IMG/VR virus record: IMGVR_UViG_3300017917_003557
Location: 1-27,415 of that record
Direction: 5' to 3' (one strand)
Length of the DNA stretch: 27,415 nt
DNA from: a virus
The position numbers and the translations under genes are program-made. Shown piece after piece: positions 1 through 5,444 of the stretch; within the stretch, counting starts at the first letter, position 1; every line of letters starts with the position of its first letter. The notes under the pieces were generated by a model, which searched no databases, was not told the DNA's origin, and saw only the letters and a program-made list of their open reading frames with translations.

Positions 1-123
1 GAAAAGTTCGCCCAGTTGATTGTAGAAGAATGTGCTAATGTCGCCGATGAGAATTACATTCATCGCGGAAGTAGAACTTGTGGGCTAGCGATTAGACTAC
101 ACTTCGGAGTTGAATGTGATTAG
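1..123 (+). CDS. Small conserved phage protein, C-terminal part (5' end outside window)
   Basis: The frame is open from base 1 to a TAG at 121-123 and gives 40 residues starting EKFAQLIVEECANVADEN and ending in an HFGVECD tail. The pattern F-A-x-L-I-V-x-E-C-A followed by a short basic turn and H-F-G-V-E is a very common small phage protein of unknown function (family knowledge, from memory). The start is off the left edge. The stop overlaps the GTG start of the next gene. A distant relative seems to lie at 13879-14106 (same FFELTVEACA-type helix). Confidence 0.75.
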   Translation, partial: EKFAQLIVEECANVADENYIHRGSRTCGLAIRLHFGVECD

Positions 124-265
124 GTGGTACTGGGATAAGTTTATGCAGCACCTTGGTTACAGAAAAGTCTGGTACTTTCCTACCCGCCACATGTCAGGCC
201 TAGCCGACTTTTGGTGCTGGGAATACAGACCCGACCTAGCCCCTGGCGTCTATGCACGTCTGTAA
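116..265 (+). CDS. Hypothetical 49-aa protein (GTG start)
   Basis: GTG at 116 overlaps the previous stop (GTGATTAG) and opens a 49-codon frame rich in aromatic residues (WYWDKF, WYFPTRH, FWCWEYRPDL). No family is recognised. It is supported by the overlapping-start architecture seen throughout the window and by its filling of the space up to the promoter at 287. The evidence is only positional and compositional, so it may not be translated. Confidence 0.45.
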   Translation: MIRWYWDKFMQHLGYRKVWYFPTRHMSGLADFWCWEYRPDLAPGVYARL

Positions 266-286
266 CCGAGCATAAAGACCCGTTGC

Positions 287-315
287 TTGACTCGGGTATA
301 CAAAGGTGCTATAAT
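287..315 (+). promoter_or_regulatory. Sigma70-like promoter with extended -10
   Basis: TTGACT at 287-292, a 17-nt spacer, and TATAAT at 310-315 preceded by GGTGC (extended -10 TGC). It is almost identical over about 40 bp to the promoter at 15493-15521, including the upstream AAAGACCC and the CTCGGG after the -35. The predicted start is about 321, so transcripts begin near ATGTTAGATAAA, the same initial sequence as downstream of the promoter at 20978. Confidence 0.88.
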
Positions 316-345
316 CGTAGCATGTTAGATAAAAAAGGAACTGCA

Positions 346-576
346 ATGCGCATCATACGAGACCTGGGGCTAGTTCGAGTCATTAGTCTACAGCTAGACC
401 CCCGTGTTCACGGAGCTGACATTTTGGTTCAGACCCGTGAAACTGCTGATTCAGACTGGGTCGTAGCCCGCAAATTCAACAGTTTTACTTCGGACAGTGC
501 CTATACCAATGCTGTTGAAGCAGCGTTTGATTGTGTGCAGGAGCTAGCCCGAAAAAAGGCTCAGGCTTTTGCTTGA
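346..576 (+). CDS. Hypothetical 76-aa phage protein
   Basis: The start at 346 is preferred because AAAAAAGGAA (331-340) is well spaced as a ribosome binding site and because the promoter at 287-315 lies inside any longer version of the frame. The predicted protein begins MRIIRDLGLVRVISLQLD and looks like a small beta-strand domain followed by a helix (TNAVEAAFDCVQELARKKAQ). No function is recognised. It is the first gene of the unit driven by the promoter at 287. Its last codons overlap the -35 box of the next promoter. Confidence 0.75.
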   Translation: MRIIRDLGLVRVISLQLDPRVHGADILVQTRETADSDWVVARKFNSFTSDSAYTNAVEAAFDCVQELARKKAQAFA

Positions 577-601
577 CAGACCATTGTGCTGGTGCTAGAA
601 T
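573..601 (+). promoter_or_regulatory. Sigma70-like promoter with extended -10
   Basis: TTGACA 573-578, 17-nt spacer, TAGAAT 596-601 preceded by GGTGC. Same design as the other seven promoters. It overlaps the stop codon of the 346-576 gene and drives the small-gene string that starts at 631. Confidence 0.85.
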
Positions 602-630
602 CCTAGTATAGTAAATCCAAGGAGTTCGAA

Positions 631-930
631 ATGGCCAAGTTGTTGATTGTTACCCAGATTTTAGAAAACTATGGTTCTGAGGCCAACCCATTCTGGAAAG
701 CCAAGGGCAGCAGCGAGTACGTCATTAAAAACTTTACGGCCTTCACGGCTGTCAACGCTAAGGTGCAGAGTCTACGTAGCGAAATCGAAATCGACAATCC
801 CCTGTACTCTGAGTACATAGTCAGCTGGGAAGTGGTCGACAATGACTACTTGACCGACTTCGAACGTAGTCAGCTTGAGTATGAGGGTCGTATTGACTTT
901 CCGGCTATAGAACTGCAGCTAGCAGCCTAA
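631..930 (+). CDS. Conserved phage protein, 99 aa, unknown function
   Basis: A strong AAGGAG (619-624) lies 6 nt before ATG, and this is the first gene after the promoter at 573. The N-terminus MAKLLIVTQILENYG and the segment FWKAKGSSEYVIKNF resemble a small protein seen in many unrelated phages (recognised by pattern; no function known to me). The C-terminus is acidic (DFERSQLEYEGRIDF). There is no membrane segment or obvious catalytic motif. Confidence 0.8.
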   Translation: MAKLLIVTQILENYGSEANPFWKAKGSSEYVIKNFTAFTAVNAKVQSLRSEIEIDNPLYSEYIVSWEVVDNDYLTDFERSQLEYEGRIDFPAIELQLAA

Positions 931-949
931 TTCAAATTACGGAGATCGT

Positions 950-1156
950 ATGATTACCATTCAGGGTCTTAGCCCCACCCAATACGCAATCGCAGATAAA
1001 CTCTGGACTGCAGAAAGTGCTGATGCCATAACTGCACTCATGCTGGTATTCGGCAAAGCACAAGTAAAGGTTGTTCAGGAAATGATGACCCTGGCTGCTT
1101 TGGATCAGATTGAACCTGACCTTGAAGCCATTACCAACTACTTGAGAAAATTCTAA
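950..1156 (+). CDS. Small helical phage protein, 68 aa
   Basis: GGAG (941-944) lies 5 nt before ATG. The protein is almost entirely helical in character (ADKLWTAESADAITALMLVF, VVQEMMTLAALDQIE). Short A-D-x-L-W plus M-x-x-L-A-A-L-D proteins of this kind occur in many phages and bacteria, with no known role. Its stop directly abuts the next ATG at 1157. Confidence 0.75.
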   Translation: MITIQGLSPTQYAIADKLWTAESADAITALMLVFGKAQVKVVQEMMTLAALDQIEPDLEAITNYLRKF

Positions 1157-1444
1157 ATGAAATTCATATTTAGTTACAAAAAACCTGACCGTGATCGACT
1201 CTGGGGAATGTCAGCCAGTCAGTTCAAGACCTTACTCAAGCGTCAGGGATTCAAGGTTGACCGAGACTTCTTCAAGATGGGTGCTACGGCCCAGCTGGGT
1301 AATCGCCTGTATCGCTTTCGTTACTGGGCATGGCCCGACTTCTTTGTAGACATTAGCTGCCCTCTCAACGAATTCGATCGCTGGGCCAACAGTACAGATC
1401 GAACCATTAACTTTCACAATTTTTTAGAGGAACATCGTGCATAA
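1157..1444 (+). CDS. Hypothetical 95-aa protein
   Basis: ATG directly follows the previous TAA (TAAATG), so translation is probably coupled. The protein is basic at the N-terminus (YKKPDRDRLWGMSASQFKTL) and aromatic in the middle (RLYRFRYWAWPDFFVDIS). No family is recognised. The reverse-strand frame at 1232-1417 is its shadow. Confidence 0.7.
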   Translation: MKFIFSYKKPDRDRLWGMSASQFKTLLKRQGFKVDRDFFKMGATAQLGNRLYRFRYWAWPDFFVDISCPLNEFDRWANSTDRTINFHNFLEEHRA

Positions 1445-1655
1445 AGTCTGGATTCTGGAACAAACAGATCATGATGCTGACGCCGACGTCAGCAGCACCA
1501 TACTCAACGTTTTTAGTAATCGAGCCAGTGCTGAAGCCTGGCGTGATCGCTACATACGTGAAGAGTTTGACATCGCTGACGATTTTGCCGGAGACCTTGA
1601 AGCCGAAGTTCCGGATCTGGAGTTTAGCATTCATGCCTACTACGTTCTAGACTAA
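1437..1655 (+). CDS. Hypothetical acidic 72-aa protein (GTG start)
   Basis: GTG at 1437 with AGAGGA (1426-1431) upstream, overlapping the previous gene by 8 nt. The product starts MHKVWILEQTDHDADADVSS and is strongly acidic, with a central helix (FSNRASAEAWRDRYIREEFD). The layout resembles small phage proteins made of one strand, one helix and then strands. No function is recognised. Confidence 0.7.
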   Translation: MHKVWILEQTDHDADADVSSTILNVFSNRASAEAWRDRYIREEFDIADDFAGDLEAEVPDLEFSIHAYYVLD

Positions 1656-1656
1656 C

Positions 1657-1956
1657 ATGTCTGCTAGGTATTTCATAGTAGCCGGTACACATGCCGAATA
1701 CCAACGCTGGGTCATGTCCAATGTTTTTAGATTTCCGCCTTCAACGGATTTTATGTGGGTACAGGGTTCCGTCGTATTTCGTGGTTATACAAACCCCCAT
1801 GGATTTTTTGTAGGCACTTTTCGGGACCGATCCGACCTATATGAAATTGTTAGTACCATTATTATTTGTAGCCCTGACATGGCCAAACAGGCCAAATTAA
1901 ATTTAGTCAACAGTATTCTATCAGCAAAAAGATTACACCATGACCGACTTTGCTAA
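1657..1956 (+). CDS. Conserved phage protein, 99 aa, unknown function
   Basis: ATG starts one base after the previous TAA. The order of elements (YFIVAGTHAEYQRWV, then an FRGYTNPHGFFVGTFRDRSD core, then an isoleucine-rich strand and a helix) matches a small family often found in large phages beside PhoH or RNase H modules. This is recognised by pattern only, and its role is unknown. The last 17 nt overlap the next gene. Confidence 0.72.
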   Translation: MSARYFIVAGTHAEYQRWVMSNVFRFPPSTDFMWVQGSVVFRGYTNPHGFFVGTFRDRSDLYEIVSTIIICSPDMAKQAKLNLVNSILSAKRLHHDRLC

Positions 1957-2191
1957 ACGCAGATGGGAACTAGACAGAGCTCGCCAAAAAAAGATGTCTG
2001 AGCTCATGGCCGAATATGATAAGATGGTCTATTATCCTGCCAAAATCGCCTTAATTGAAGACTGCAACAAGATTGGACATTATGGCGGAAAGTATCATGA
2101 CAATGGATTCGGTTGGTCCTGGTACTATTGTTCGGGCTGTGGCGTACGTTACAATATAACCGGTCCTAATCAAGAGACCAATCATGCATGA
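1940..2191 (+). CDS. Small putative zinc-binding protein, 83 aa
   Basis: The basic N-terminal helix (FAKRRWELDRARQKKMSEL) is followed by C42, H47, H53 and a C64-x2-C67 pair inside WYYCSGCGVRY, which looks like a zinc-ribbon-like site. C64/C67 are the most convincing ligands. The first ligands are less certain. It overlaps both neighbours, so it is part of the coupled string. It could bind nucleic acid, but that is inference. Confidence 0.7.
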   Translation: MTDFAKRRWELDRARQKKMSELMAEYDKMVYYPAKIALIEDCNKIGHYGGKYHDNGFGWSWYYCSGCGVRYNITGPNQETNHA

Positions 2192-2513
2192 ATATCTGGA
2201 TGATGATGGCTATCCGACCGATCATGCACTGGATCGGATAGAACACTGGCCTTATACTGCTGATCCCCGGGGTTGGTTTGAGTTTATTCGGTCTATTTGG
2301 AATTTTGGTGACTGGGGTTGGAAAGAACTGACTGAACCCTCAGATTGGAAAGAAAACAGCCAGGTTCTGAGATACTACGTTTCAACTGGCGGATGGTCTG
2401 GCAACGAGGACATTATCAGAGCCATGCAACATAATCACATTCTTTGGTCTACGACCTGGGTACAGACTCGGCGCGGCGGACACTATATTTTTGAGGTAAA
2501 CCATGAGCATTGA
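2184..2513 (+). CDS. Conserved phage protein, 109 aa, tryptophan-rich
   Basis: The protein begins MHEYLDDDGYPTDHALDRIE and is rich in Trp (WFEFIRSIWNFGDWGW). The whole pattern, ending in a WSTTWVQTRRGGHYIFEV strand, is one I recognise as a recurring phage/bacterial small family without a known function. It overlaps its neighbours by 8 and 11 nt. No catalytic motif is visible. Confidence 0.78.
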   Translation: MHEYLDDDGYPTDHALDRIEHWPYTADPRGWFEFIRSIWNFGDWGWKELTEPSDWKENSQVLRYYVSTGGWSGNEDIIRAMQHNHILWSTTWVQTRRGGHYIFEVNHEH

Positions 2514-2718
2514 ATCACAGGCCCGATGGTATGCTACCAAGTTAATCTTAACATATCTAAGCATTATAGCGACTCTTGTTGTCATAGGTTATATTGATCT
2601 ATTTTATTTGTTCGTTGTAGTTATGACGTTATTTGCTTTAAGTATAGCAGGTGCCATATTCAGTGATGCTTACTATTCCAAACTTGTAGAGTTACAGGTA
2701 AAGAAATATGAAAAATGA
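2503..2718 (+). CDS. Small membrane protein with two TM segments, 71 aa
   Basis: Two hydrophobic stretches at about residues 17-34 (LSIIATLVVIGYIDLFYLF) and 35-52 (VVVMTLFALSIAGAIF) suggest two membrane helices, with a basic C-terminal tail (VKKYEK). It overlaps both neighbours. Size and topology would allow a holin or inner-membrane effector, but nothing in the sequence proves either. Confidence 0.68.
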   Translation: MSIESQARWYATKLILTYLSIIATLVVIGYIDLFYLFVVVMTLFALSIAGAIFSDAYYSKLVELQVKKYEK

Positions 2719-2875
2719 ACGTCTGGAACGGCTAAGTGATCAGGTTCGCCGGGGCATCCCCATTGACTTTAGCGAGGCCATTGAAGTCATAGACTATCAG
2801 CAGCGATTGCAACAGGAACGAAAGAACAATTCTTGGATGAACCGAGTGCGAAGATTTTTTGGATTTGAATCATGA
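2708..2875 (+). CDS. Small conserved phage protein, 55 aa
   Basis: ATG at 2708 overlaps the end of the previous gene, and the TGA at 2873-2875 overlaps the next ATG (ATGA). The product reads MKNERLERLSDQVRRGIPID then FSEAIEVIDYQQRLQQERK. An amphipathic helix, then R-x-G-x-P-I-D/x-F-x-E-A-I-x-V-I-x-Y-Q, is a motif I have seen in many small phage proteins. It ends in a basic helix (RVRRFFGF). Function unknown. Confidence 0.7.
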   Translation: MKNERLERLSDQVRRGIPIDFSEAIEVIDYQQRLQQERKNNSWMNRVRRFFGFES

Positions 2876-3084
2876 ACACAATTAGATTATGTCGGAGAGA
2901 AGTAGAGAGAATTAAAGAACTCTTTGATACCATTCATACCACTGGCAATGTAGGATTTGTTACTCTCACTCAACACGAAGAAGACTCTGGCATAGGCTAT
3001 GAACTTAGAGCCACCTTCCAGATCACTCACCGAGACACCAATGGTGATTTTGTCGTCACTATCACTGATCATAGAGATTGGTAA
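2872..3084 (+). CDS. Hypothetical 70-aa protein
   Basis: Starts in an ATGA overlap with the previous gene and ends in a TAATG overlap with the next. It begins with a basic helix (RLCRREVERIKELFDTIH), followed by beta strands (GNVGFVTLTQ, YELRATFQITHR, GDFVVTITDHRDW). This helix-then-strands design is common among small phage proteins. No function is recognised. Confidence 0.68.
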   Translation: MNTIRLCRREVERIKELFDTIHTTGNVGFVTLTQHEEDSGIGYELRATFQITHRDTNGDFVVTITDHRDW

Positions 3085-3248
3085 TGGGAAATACCTACGA
3101 AGTTAAAGTATGGGAAGCAGCAGAAGGTAGTGACCACTTTTACTGGTTAGAGATATACCGAGGAGAGAGCTTACTTAAAGCGTTATATAAGCTTTGGTGG
3201 TGTAAACGCAATGGTTGGAAGTGTATAAAATTAGAATATCGCCCATGA
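3084..3248 (+). CDS. Hypothetical 54-aa protein
   Basis: ATG at 3084 overlaps the previous TAA, and the TGA at 3246-3248 overlaps the next ATG (ATGA). The product starts MGNTYEVKVWEAAEGSDHFY and contains ALYKLWWCKRNGWKCIKLEY. Short strands around a helix with Trp/Cys resemble another common phage micro-protein (strand, G-x-S-L-x-x-A, helix, strand). Function unknown. Confidence 0.65.
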   Translation: MGNTYEVKVWEAAEGSDHFYWLEIYRGESLLKALYKLWWCKRNGWKCIKLEYRP

Positions 3249-3481
3249 ATAAATTCAAACACTATTGTCCTGACTGGGACTTCATGCAGATTGATAGACA
3301 TGATGCAGAGTTTACGAGCTGTACCTGTGTGTTTTCTGACATTCCCAGAGTTCTAGAAGTGCTGGAAGATCTAAGAGGCTACAGTGGTGTAGGAATCGAC
3401 GGTAATCCTTACGATACTAGCTCCTGGAATGCTGCTCTGGACGCAGTCAAACAAACCCTCAGAGACAGGAATGTCTTTTAG
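3245..3481 (+). CDS. Hypothetical 78-aa protein
   Basis: The ATG at 3245 is chosen because it forms an ATGA overlap with the preceding stop. A GTG-type start at 3215 is possible but would overlap the upstream gene by 34 nt. The protein begins MNKFKHYCPDWDFMQIDRHD, has a Cys-containing strand (FTSCTCVF), and ends in helices (SSWNAALDAVKQTLRDRNVF). No family is recognised. Confidence 0.65.
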   Translation: MNKFKHYCPDWDFMQIDRHDAEFTSCTCVFSDIPRVLEVLEDLRGYSGVGIDGNPYDTSSWNAALDAVKQTLRDRNVF

Positions 3482-3965
3482 CAGACAACAATCTAACCAA
3501 ATATTAGTTCTGGATAATGTTCTTACTGATACAGACTGTTCAGACCTAATCGGCTTTTATCAGACTGTTGGTCCTAGTCATGACTACAGATCAACAAAAG
3601 TACGCCCTCTGAGACCCGGTCAGGGCGTTGACACATACGTAGCAAAAATTGTTCGTGCTTTTAATGAGTTCAGTCGTTTTAGCATAGGCATAAGCTGGTG
3701 CGAAATTGTTGAATGGCCCAAGAATGCCAGTCACGCTTTGCATGTCGATAAAACTGATCCAGTTGCTGCTTTTACTAGTATAACCTATCTTAACTCAGAC
3801 TATACTGGTGGCTGTACATATTTTAAAAATGATCTAAGCATAACGCCCAAGACCGGTCGAACCATTTATTTCGATGGCATGTACTATGTACATGGCGTTA
3901 CAACTGTAGAAACCGGCACCAGATATACCCTGCCTATCTGGTACAGTTTTTATGAAAAGGTTTAA
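3471..3965 (+). CDS. 2-oxoglutarate/Fe(II)-dependent oxygenase (prolyl 4-hydroxylase-like)
   Basis: This 164-aa protein has the double-stranded beta-helix signature of the Fe(II)/2OG oxygenases: H91-x-D93 (ALHVDKTDP), distal H141 (YYVHGVTTV) and R151 (GTRYTLPIW), which would bind 2-oxoglutarate. The expected spacing of about 50 residues between the first and second His is kept. The strand LVLDNVLTDTDCSDLI at the N-terminus is typical of P4H-like members. Start 3471 is preferred over the longer frame at 3429 because it gives a full-length domain with less overlap. It is the last gene before the RNA region. The substrate is unknown; protein hydroxylation is the usual reaction of this subfamily. 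Confidence 0.85.
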   Translation: MSFSRQQSNQILVLDNVLTDTDCSDLIGFYQTVGPSHDYRSTKVRPLRPGQGVDTYVAKIVRAFNEFSRFSIGISWCEIVEWPKNASHALHVDKTDPVAAFTSITYLNSDYTGGCTYFKNDLSITPKTGRTIYFDGMYYVHGVTTVETGTRYTLPIWYSFYEKV

Positions 3966-3972
3966 CGAATGC

Positions 3973-4001
3973 TTGACAACAGCATGCAAAGGTGCTAGAA
4001 T
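3973..4001 (+). promoter_or_regulatory. Sigma70-like promoter of the RNA/tRNA region
   Basis: TTGACA 3973-3978, 17-nt spacer, TAGAAT 3996-4001 preceded by GGTGC. There is no coding region directly downstream. The first products are the hairpin-rich RNA and tRNA-Ile, so this is an RNA promoter. A second AT-rich patch (TATAATAAATA, 4010-4020) follows and marks the likely 5' end region. Confidence 0.88.
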
Positions 4002-4237
4002 TATGATTGTATAATAAATAAACGTCATCCCCGGTCCTATGTCGGTTATACATGGGCGCGACAAGACCAGCGTTAGGGGTCTTAGGCCATCCATGAGGCC
4101 TCCAATCGGGCCAAATCCGATTCGGTAAAACCAACCCATGGAATCGCTGATCCTTCGACCAAGGATACGGACAGGGCAACACCTCACGTCGGGGCTTCTG
4201 GGAAGAAGTAGCCGACACCATATTGAAGTACATTGAG

Positions 4238-4259
4238 TTGGACTTTGTACAAAGTCCAA
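4238..4259 (+). repeat. 22-bp perfect palindrome
   Basis: TTGGACTTTGTACAAAGTCC followed by AA is a perfect 11+11 inverted repeat. It may form an RNA hairpin with a small loop, or act as a DNA operator. It lies in the middle of the hairpin-rich RNA and has no following T-run, so it is not a classical terminator. Confidence 0.7.
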
Positions 4260-4356
4260 TGGGGAGTTGAAGGTAGAAGAACCGGCCGGTCTGGCTATCA
4301 CATACACTTCGAGTCGAAGATATACAAAAAGTTCATTAATAATTTAGCGTACCAAT

Positions 4357-4431
4357 ACCAGGTTAGCTCAGAGGTAGAGCAGTGGATCGATAATCCATTG
4401 GTCAGTGGTTCAATCCCACTACCTGGTACCA
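4357..4431 (+). tRNA. tRNA-Ile (GAU)
   Basis: The cloverleaf is clear: acceptor ACCAGGT/ACCTGGT, D-stem GCTC/GAGC, anticodon stem GTGGA/TCCAT with loop TCGATAA (anticodon GAT), T-arm AGTGG-TTCAATC-CCACT, discriminator A and encoded CCA. The base at position 33 is C instead of the nearly universal U. The CCA also forms the start of a long inverted repeat (4429-4443/4481-4495). It lies inside the candidate structured RNA. Confidence 0.9.
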
Positions 4432-4669
4432 TAGTGAAGTGCATTGCCGAACAGACAAATGGTGGCGAGCCGATGAGTAGTGTACTTCACTATGGTAGAT
4501 GGTCGTTGTTAAAGGTGGGTATTAAGAGTATCCGCTCCTGAAAGGTGCAAATCCTGATTCAGCAGAGTGCCAGGTAATAAAAACATTGACCAGCCATATT
4601 GAAGCATATTCTATCAGGGCAGAATTGTTCAGCGGTTTAGAGCCGTGAGTATGTTTCAATATGGTAATT

Positions 4670-4744
4670 TGGGGATTAGTATAGTTGGGAAAACACCGCG
4701 CTTGCACCGCGGAGTCATCGGTTCGATGCCGTTATCCTCCACCA
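4670..4744 (+). tRNA. tRNA-Ala (UGC)
   Basis: The anticodon stem CCGCG/CGCGG and loop CTTGCAC give anticodon TGC. The acceptor TGGGGAT/ATCCTCC keeps the G3:U70 pair, the hallmark identity element of tRNA-Ala, but position 1 is T facing C72, an end mismatch like that of initiator tRNA. The D-stem has one mismatch and the T-stem one T-T mismatch. Discriminator A and CCA are encoded. It is probably functional but somewhat eroded. Confidence 0.85.
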
Positions 4745-4752
4745 AAGAATTT

Positions 4753-4827
4753 GGTTTGTTCGTCTATCGGTTAGGATAGGGCACTGTCACTGCCCAGAGA
4801 CGGGTTCGACTCCCGTACAGACCGCCA
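4753..4827 (+). tRNA. tRNA-Asp (GUC)
   Basis: Acceptor GGTTTGT/ACAGACC with a G-U pair, anticodon stem GGGCA/TGCCC with loop CTGTCAC (anticodon GTC), a canonical T-arm CGGGTTCGACTCCCG, discriminator G as expected for Asp, and encoded CCA. It starts 8 nt after the previous CCA. Confidence 0.93.
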
Positions 4828-4833
4828 GTATAT

Positions 4834-4910
4834 GCACCGTTCGTCTAGCGGCCAAGGACAACGCCCTTTCACGGCGTAGATCACGGGTTCGAATCCCGTA
4901 CGGTGTGCCA
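4834..4910 (+). tRNA. tRNA-Glu (UUC)
   Basis: Acceptor GCACCGT/ACGGTGT, anticodon stem CGCC/GGCG around CTTTCAC (anticodon TTC), T-arm CGGGTTCGAATCCCG, discriminator G and encoded CCA. It lies 6 nt after tRNA-Asp, so the two are probably cut from one transcript. Confidence 0.93.
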
Positions 4911-4946
4911 GATGAATGTAAATAAAAACATTTTAAAATTGTTTAT

Positions 4947-5024
4947 ATGAGGGTGCCTGAGTGGTCCAAAGGAGCAGTCTGCAAAACTGTAAAGCCATCG
5001 GTTCAAATCCGATCCCTCATTCCA
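4947..5024 (+). tRNA. tRNA-Cys (GCA)
   Basis: Acceptor ATGAGGG/CCCTCAT, anticodon stem GCAGT/ACTGT with loop CTGCAAA (anticodon GCA), T-arm ATCGG-TTCAAAT-CCGAT, discriminator T (U73 is the main tRNA-Cys identity element) and encoded CCA. An apparent reading frame starting at 4947 is this tRNA and not coding. Confidence 0.92.
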
Positions 5025-5039
5025 AATTCTTACTTAATA

Positions 5040-5186
5040 ATGAATTCAGTTAAAAGACTAATAAATAACCTTTACGTTGCTACAGGCTTTACAGTCATTG
5101 AACTTTTTGCCATGGTCGGGCTCATGGCTTATATTGCCTATGTCATTTACGAATTTCTCATAGTATTCAGGAGTATACATGGCTAA
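5040..5186 (+). CDS. Small single-TM membrane protein, 48 aa
   Basis: The frame is real only from ATG 5040, because the upstream part is tRNA-Cys. The product begins MNSVKRLINNLYVATGF and has one long hydrophobic helix (about residues 16-43: FTVIELFAMVGLMAYIAYVI). No strong ribosome binding site is visible. It is sited between tRNA-Cys and tRNA-Asn and overlaps the next gene by 8 nt. Function unknown. Confidence 0.6.
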   Translation: MNSVKRLINNLYVATGFTVIELFAMVGLMAYIAYVIYEFLIVFRSIHG

Positions 5187-5358
5187 GAAAGTATCAGAAA
5201 AACCTGCCAAGGTTCGCAAAGTAAAAAGTAAACCAGAAGAAGCTTCTCGCATAGAAACTGGTCTGTATACTACCAGTACCTTTGAAGCCGGTAAGCTAGT
5301 AAATTTCGACATTGATTGGGATAAACTTCGAGAACATGTCAAACAAGCAACCGTATAA
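5179..5358 (+). CDS. Small basic protein, 59 aa
   Basis: AGGAG (5169-5173) precedes ATG 5179. The N-terminal half is lysine-rich and probably unstructured (MAKKVSEKPAKVRKVKSKPE). The C-terminal half is a short domain (GLYTTSTFEAGKLVNFDIDW then DKLREHVKQATV). It is too short for an obvious family. It ends 3 nt before tRNA-Asn. A nucleic-acid-binding role would suit its charge but is inference. Confidence 0.7.
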   Translation: MAKKVSEKPAKVRKVKSKPEEASRIETGLYTTSTFEAGKLVNFDIDWDKLREHVKQATV

Positions 5359-5361
5359 TAT

Positions 5362-5437
5362 TCACCAGTAGCTCAGTCGGTAGAGCAGCAGACTGTTAAT
5401 CTGTTGGTCAGTGGTTCTAACCCAAGCTGGTGAACCA
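5362..5437 (+). tRNA. tRNA-Asn (GUU), with weakened T-arm
   Basis: Acceptor TCACCAG/CTGGTGA, D-stem GCTC/GAGC, anticodon stem GCAGA/TCTGT with loop CTGTTAA (anticodon GTT), discriminator A, CCA encoded. The T-arm AGTGG-TTCTAAC-CCAAG has only three pairs and a T at the normally purine position 57, so it may be decaying or specialised. The next gene's ATG follows 7 nt after the CCA. Confidence 0.82.
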
Positions 5438-5444
5438 AGATACT

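Larger units (their letters stand above)
4008..4664 (+). ncRNA. Candidate large structured RNA (tRNA-Ile embedded)
   Basis: About 650 nt between the promoter at 3973 and tRNA-Ala hold no convincing protein gene. They contain many perfectly complementary hairpins: 4033-4036/4065-4068 with 4040-4044/4059-4063; 4084-4088/4097-4101; 4104-4109/4117-4122; 4150-4155/4161-4166; 4188-4192/4212-4216 with 4195-4199/4204-4208 (GGGA loop); 4238-4259 (22-nt palindrome); 4307-4311/4315-4319. An outer helix 4069-4074/4142-4148 closes two of them. Two long helices, 4429-4443/4481-4495 and 4594-4608/4650-4664, follow. The size, phage setting and tRNA association recall ornate RNAs such as GOLLD and ROOL, but I cannot align it to either. 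The ends are approximate. Confidence 0.6.
4218..4664 (+). repeat. Three-copy CCATA-x-TGAAG element with two distal pairing arms
   Basis: The 5' arms are at 4218-4232 (CCATATTGAAGTACA), 4429-4443 (CCATAGTGAAGTGCA) and 4594-4608 (CCATATTGAAGCATA). The 3' arms are at 4481-4495 and 4650-4664. The second and third 5' arms pair with the two 3' arms over 15 bp with one G-U each, and the variable bases change in step (G:C in one, T:A in the other). The second 5' arm starts with the CCA of tRNA-Ile. The first 5' arm starts with the CCA after the 4188-4216 hairpin. Confidence 0.65.

Noticed and set aside
3834-4307. 157-codon frame on the - strand
   Set aside because: It covers the oxygenase end, the promoter and the structured RNA; likely chance, since every supported gene is on the + strand.
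4233-4541. 102-codon frame on + strand over tRNA-Ile
   Set aside because: It runs through a complete tRNA and the hairpin-rich RNA, has no ribosome binding site, and its product has no protein-like composition.
4498-4585. Possible extra tRNA after tRNA-Ile
   Set aside because: A GGTGCAAATCC stretch resembles a T-arm, but no 5' acceptor strand matches the 3' end (GTGCCA), and no complete cloverleaf can be drawn.
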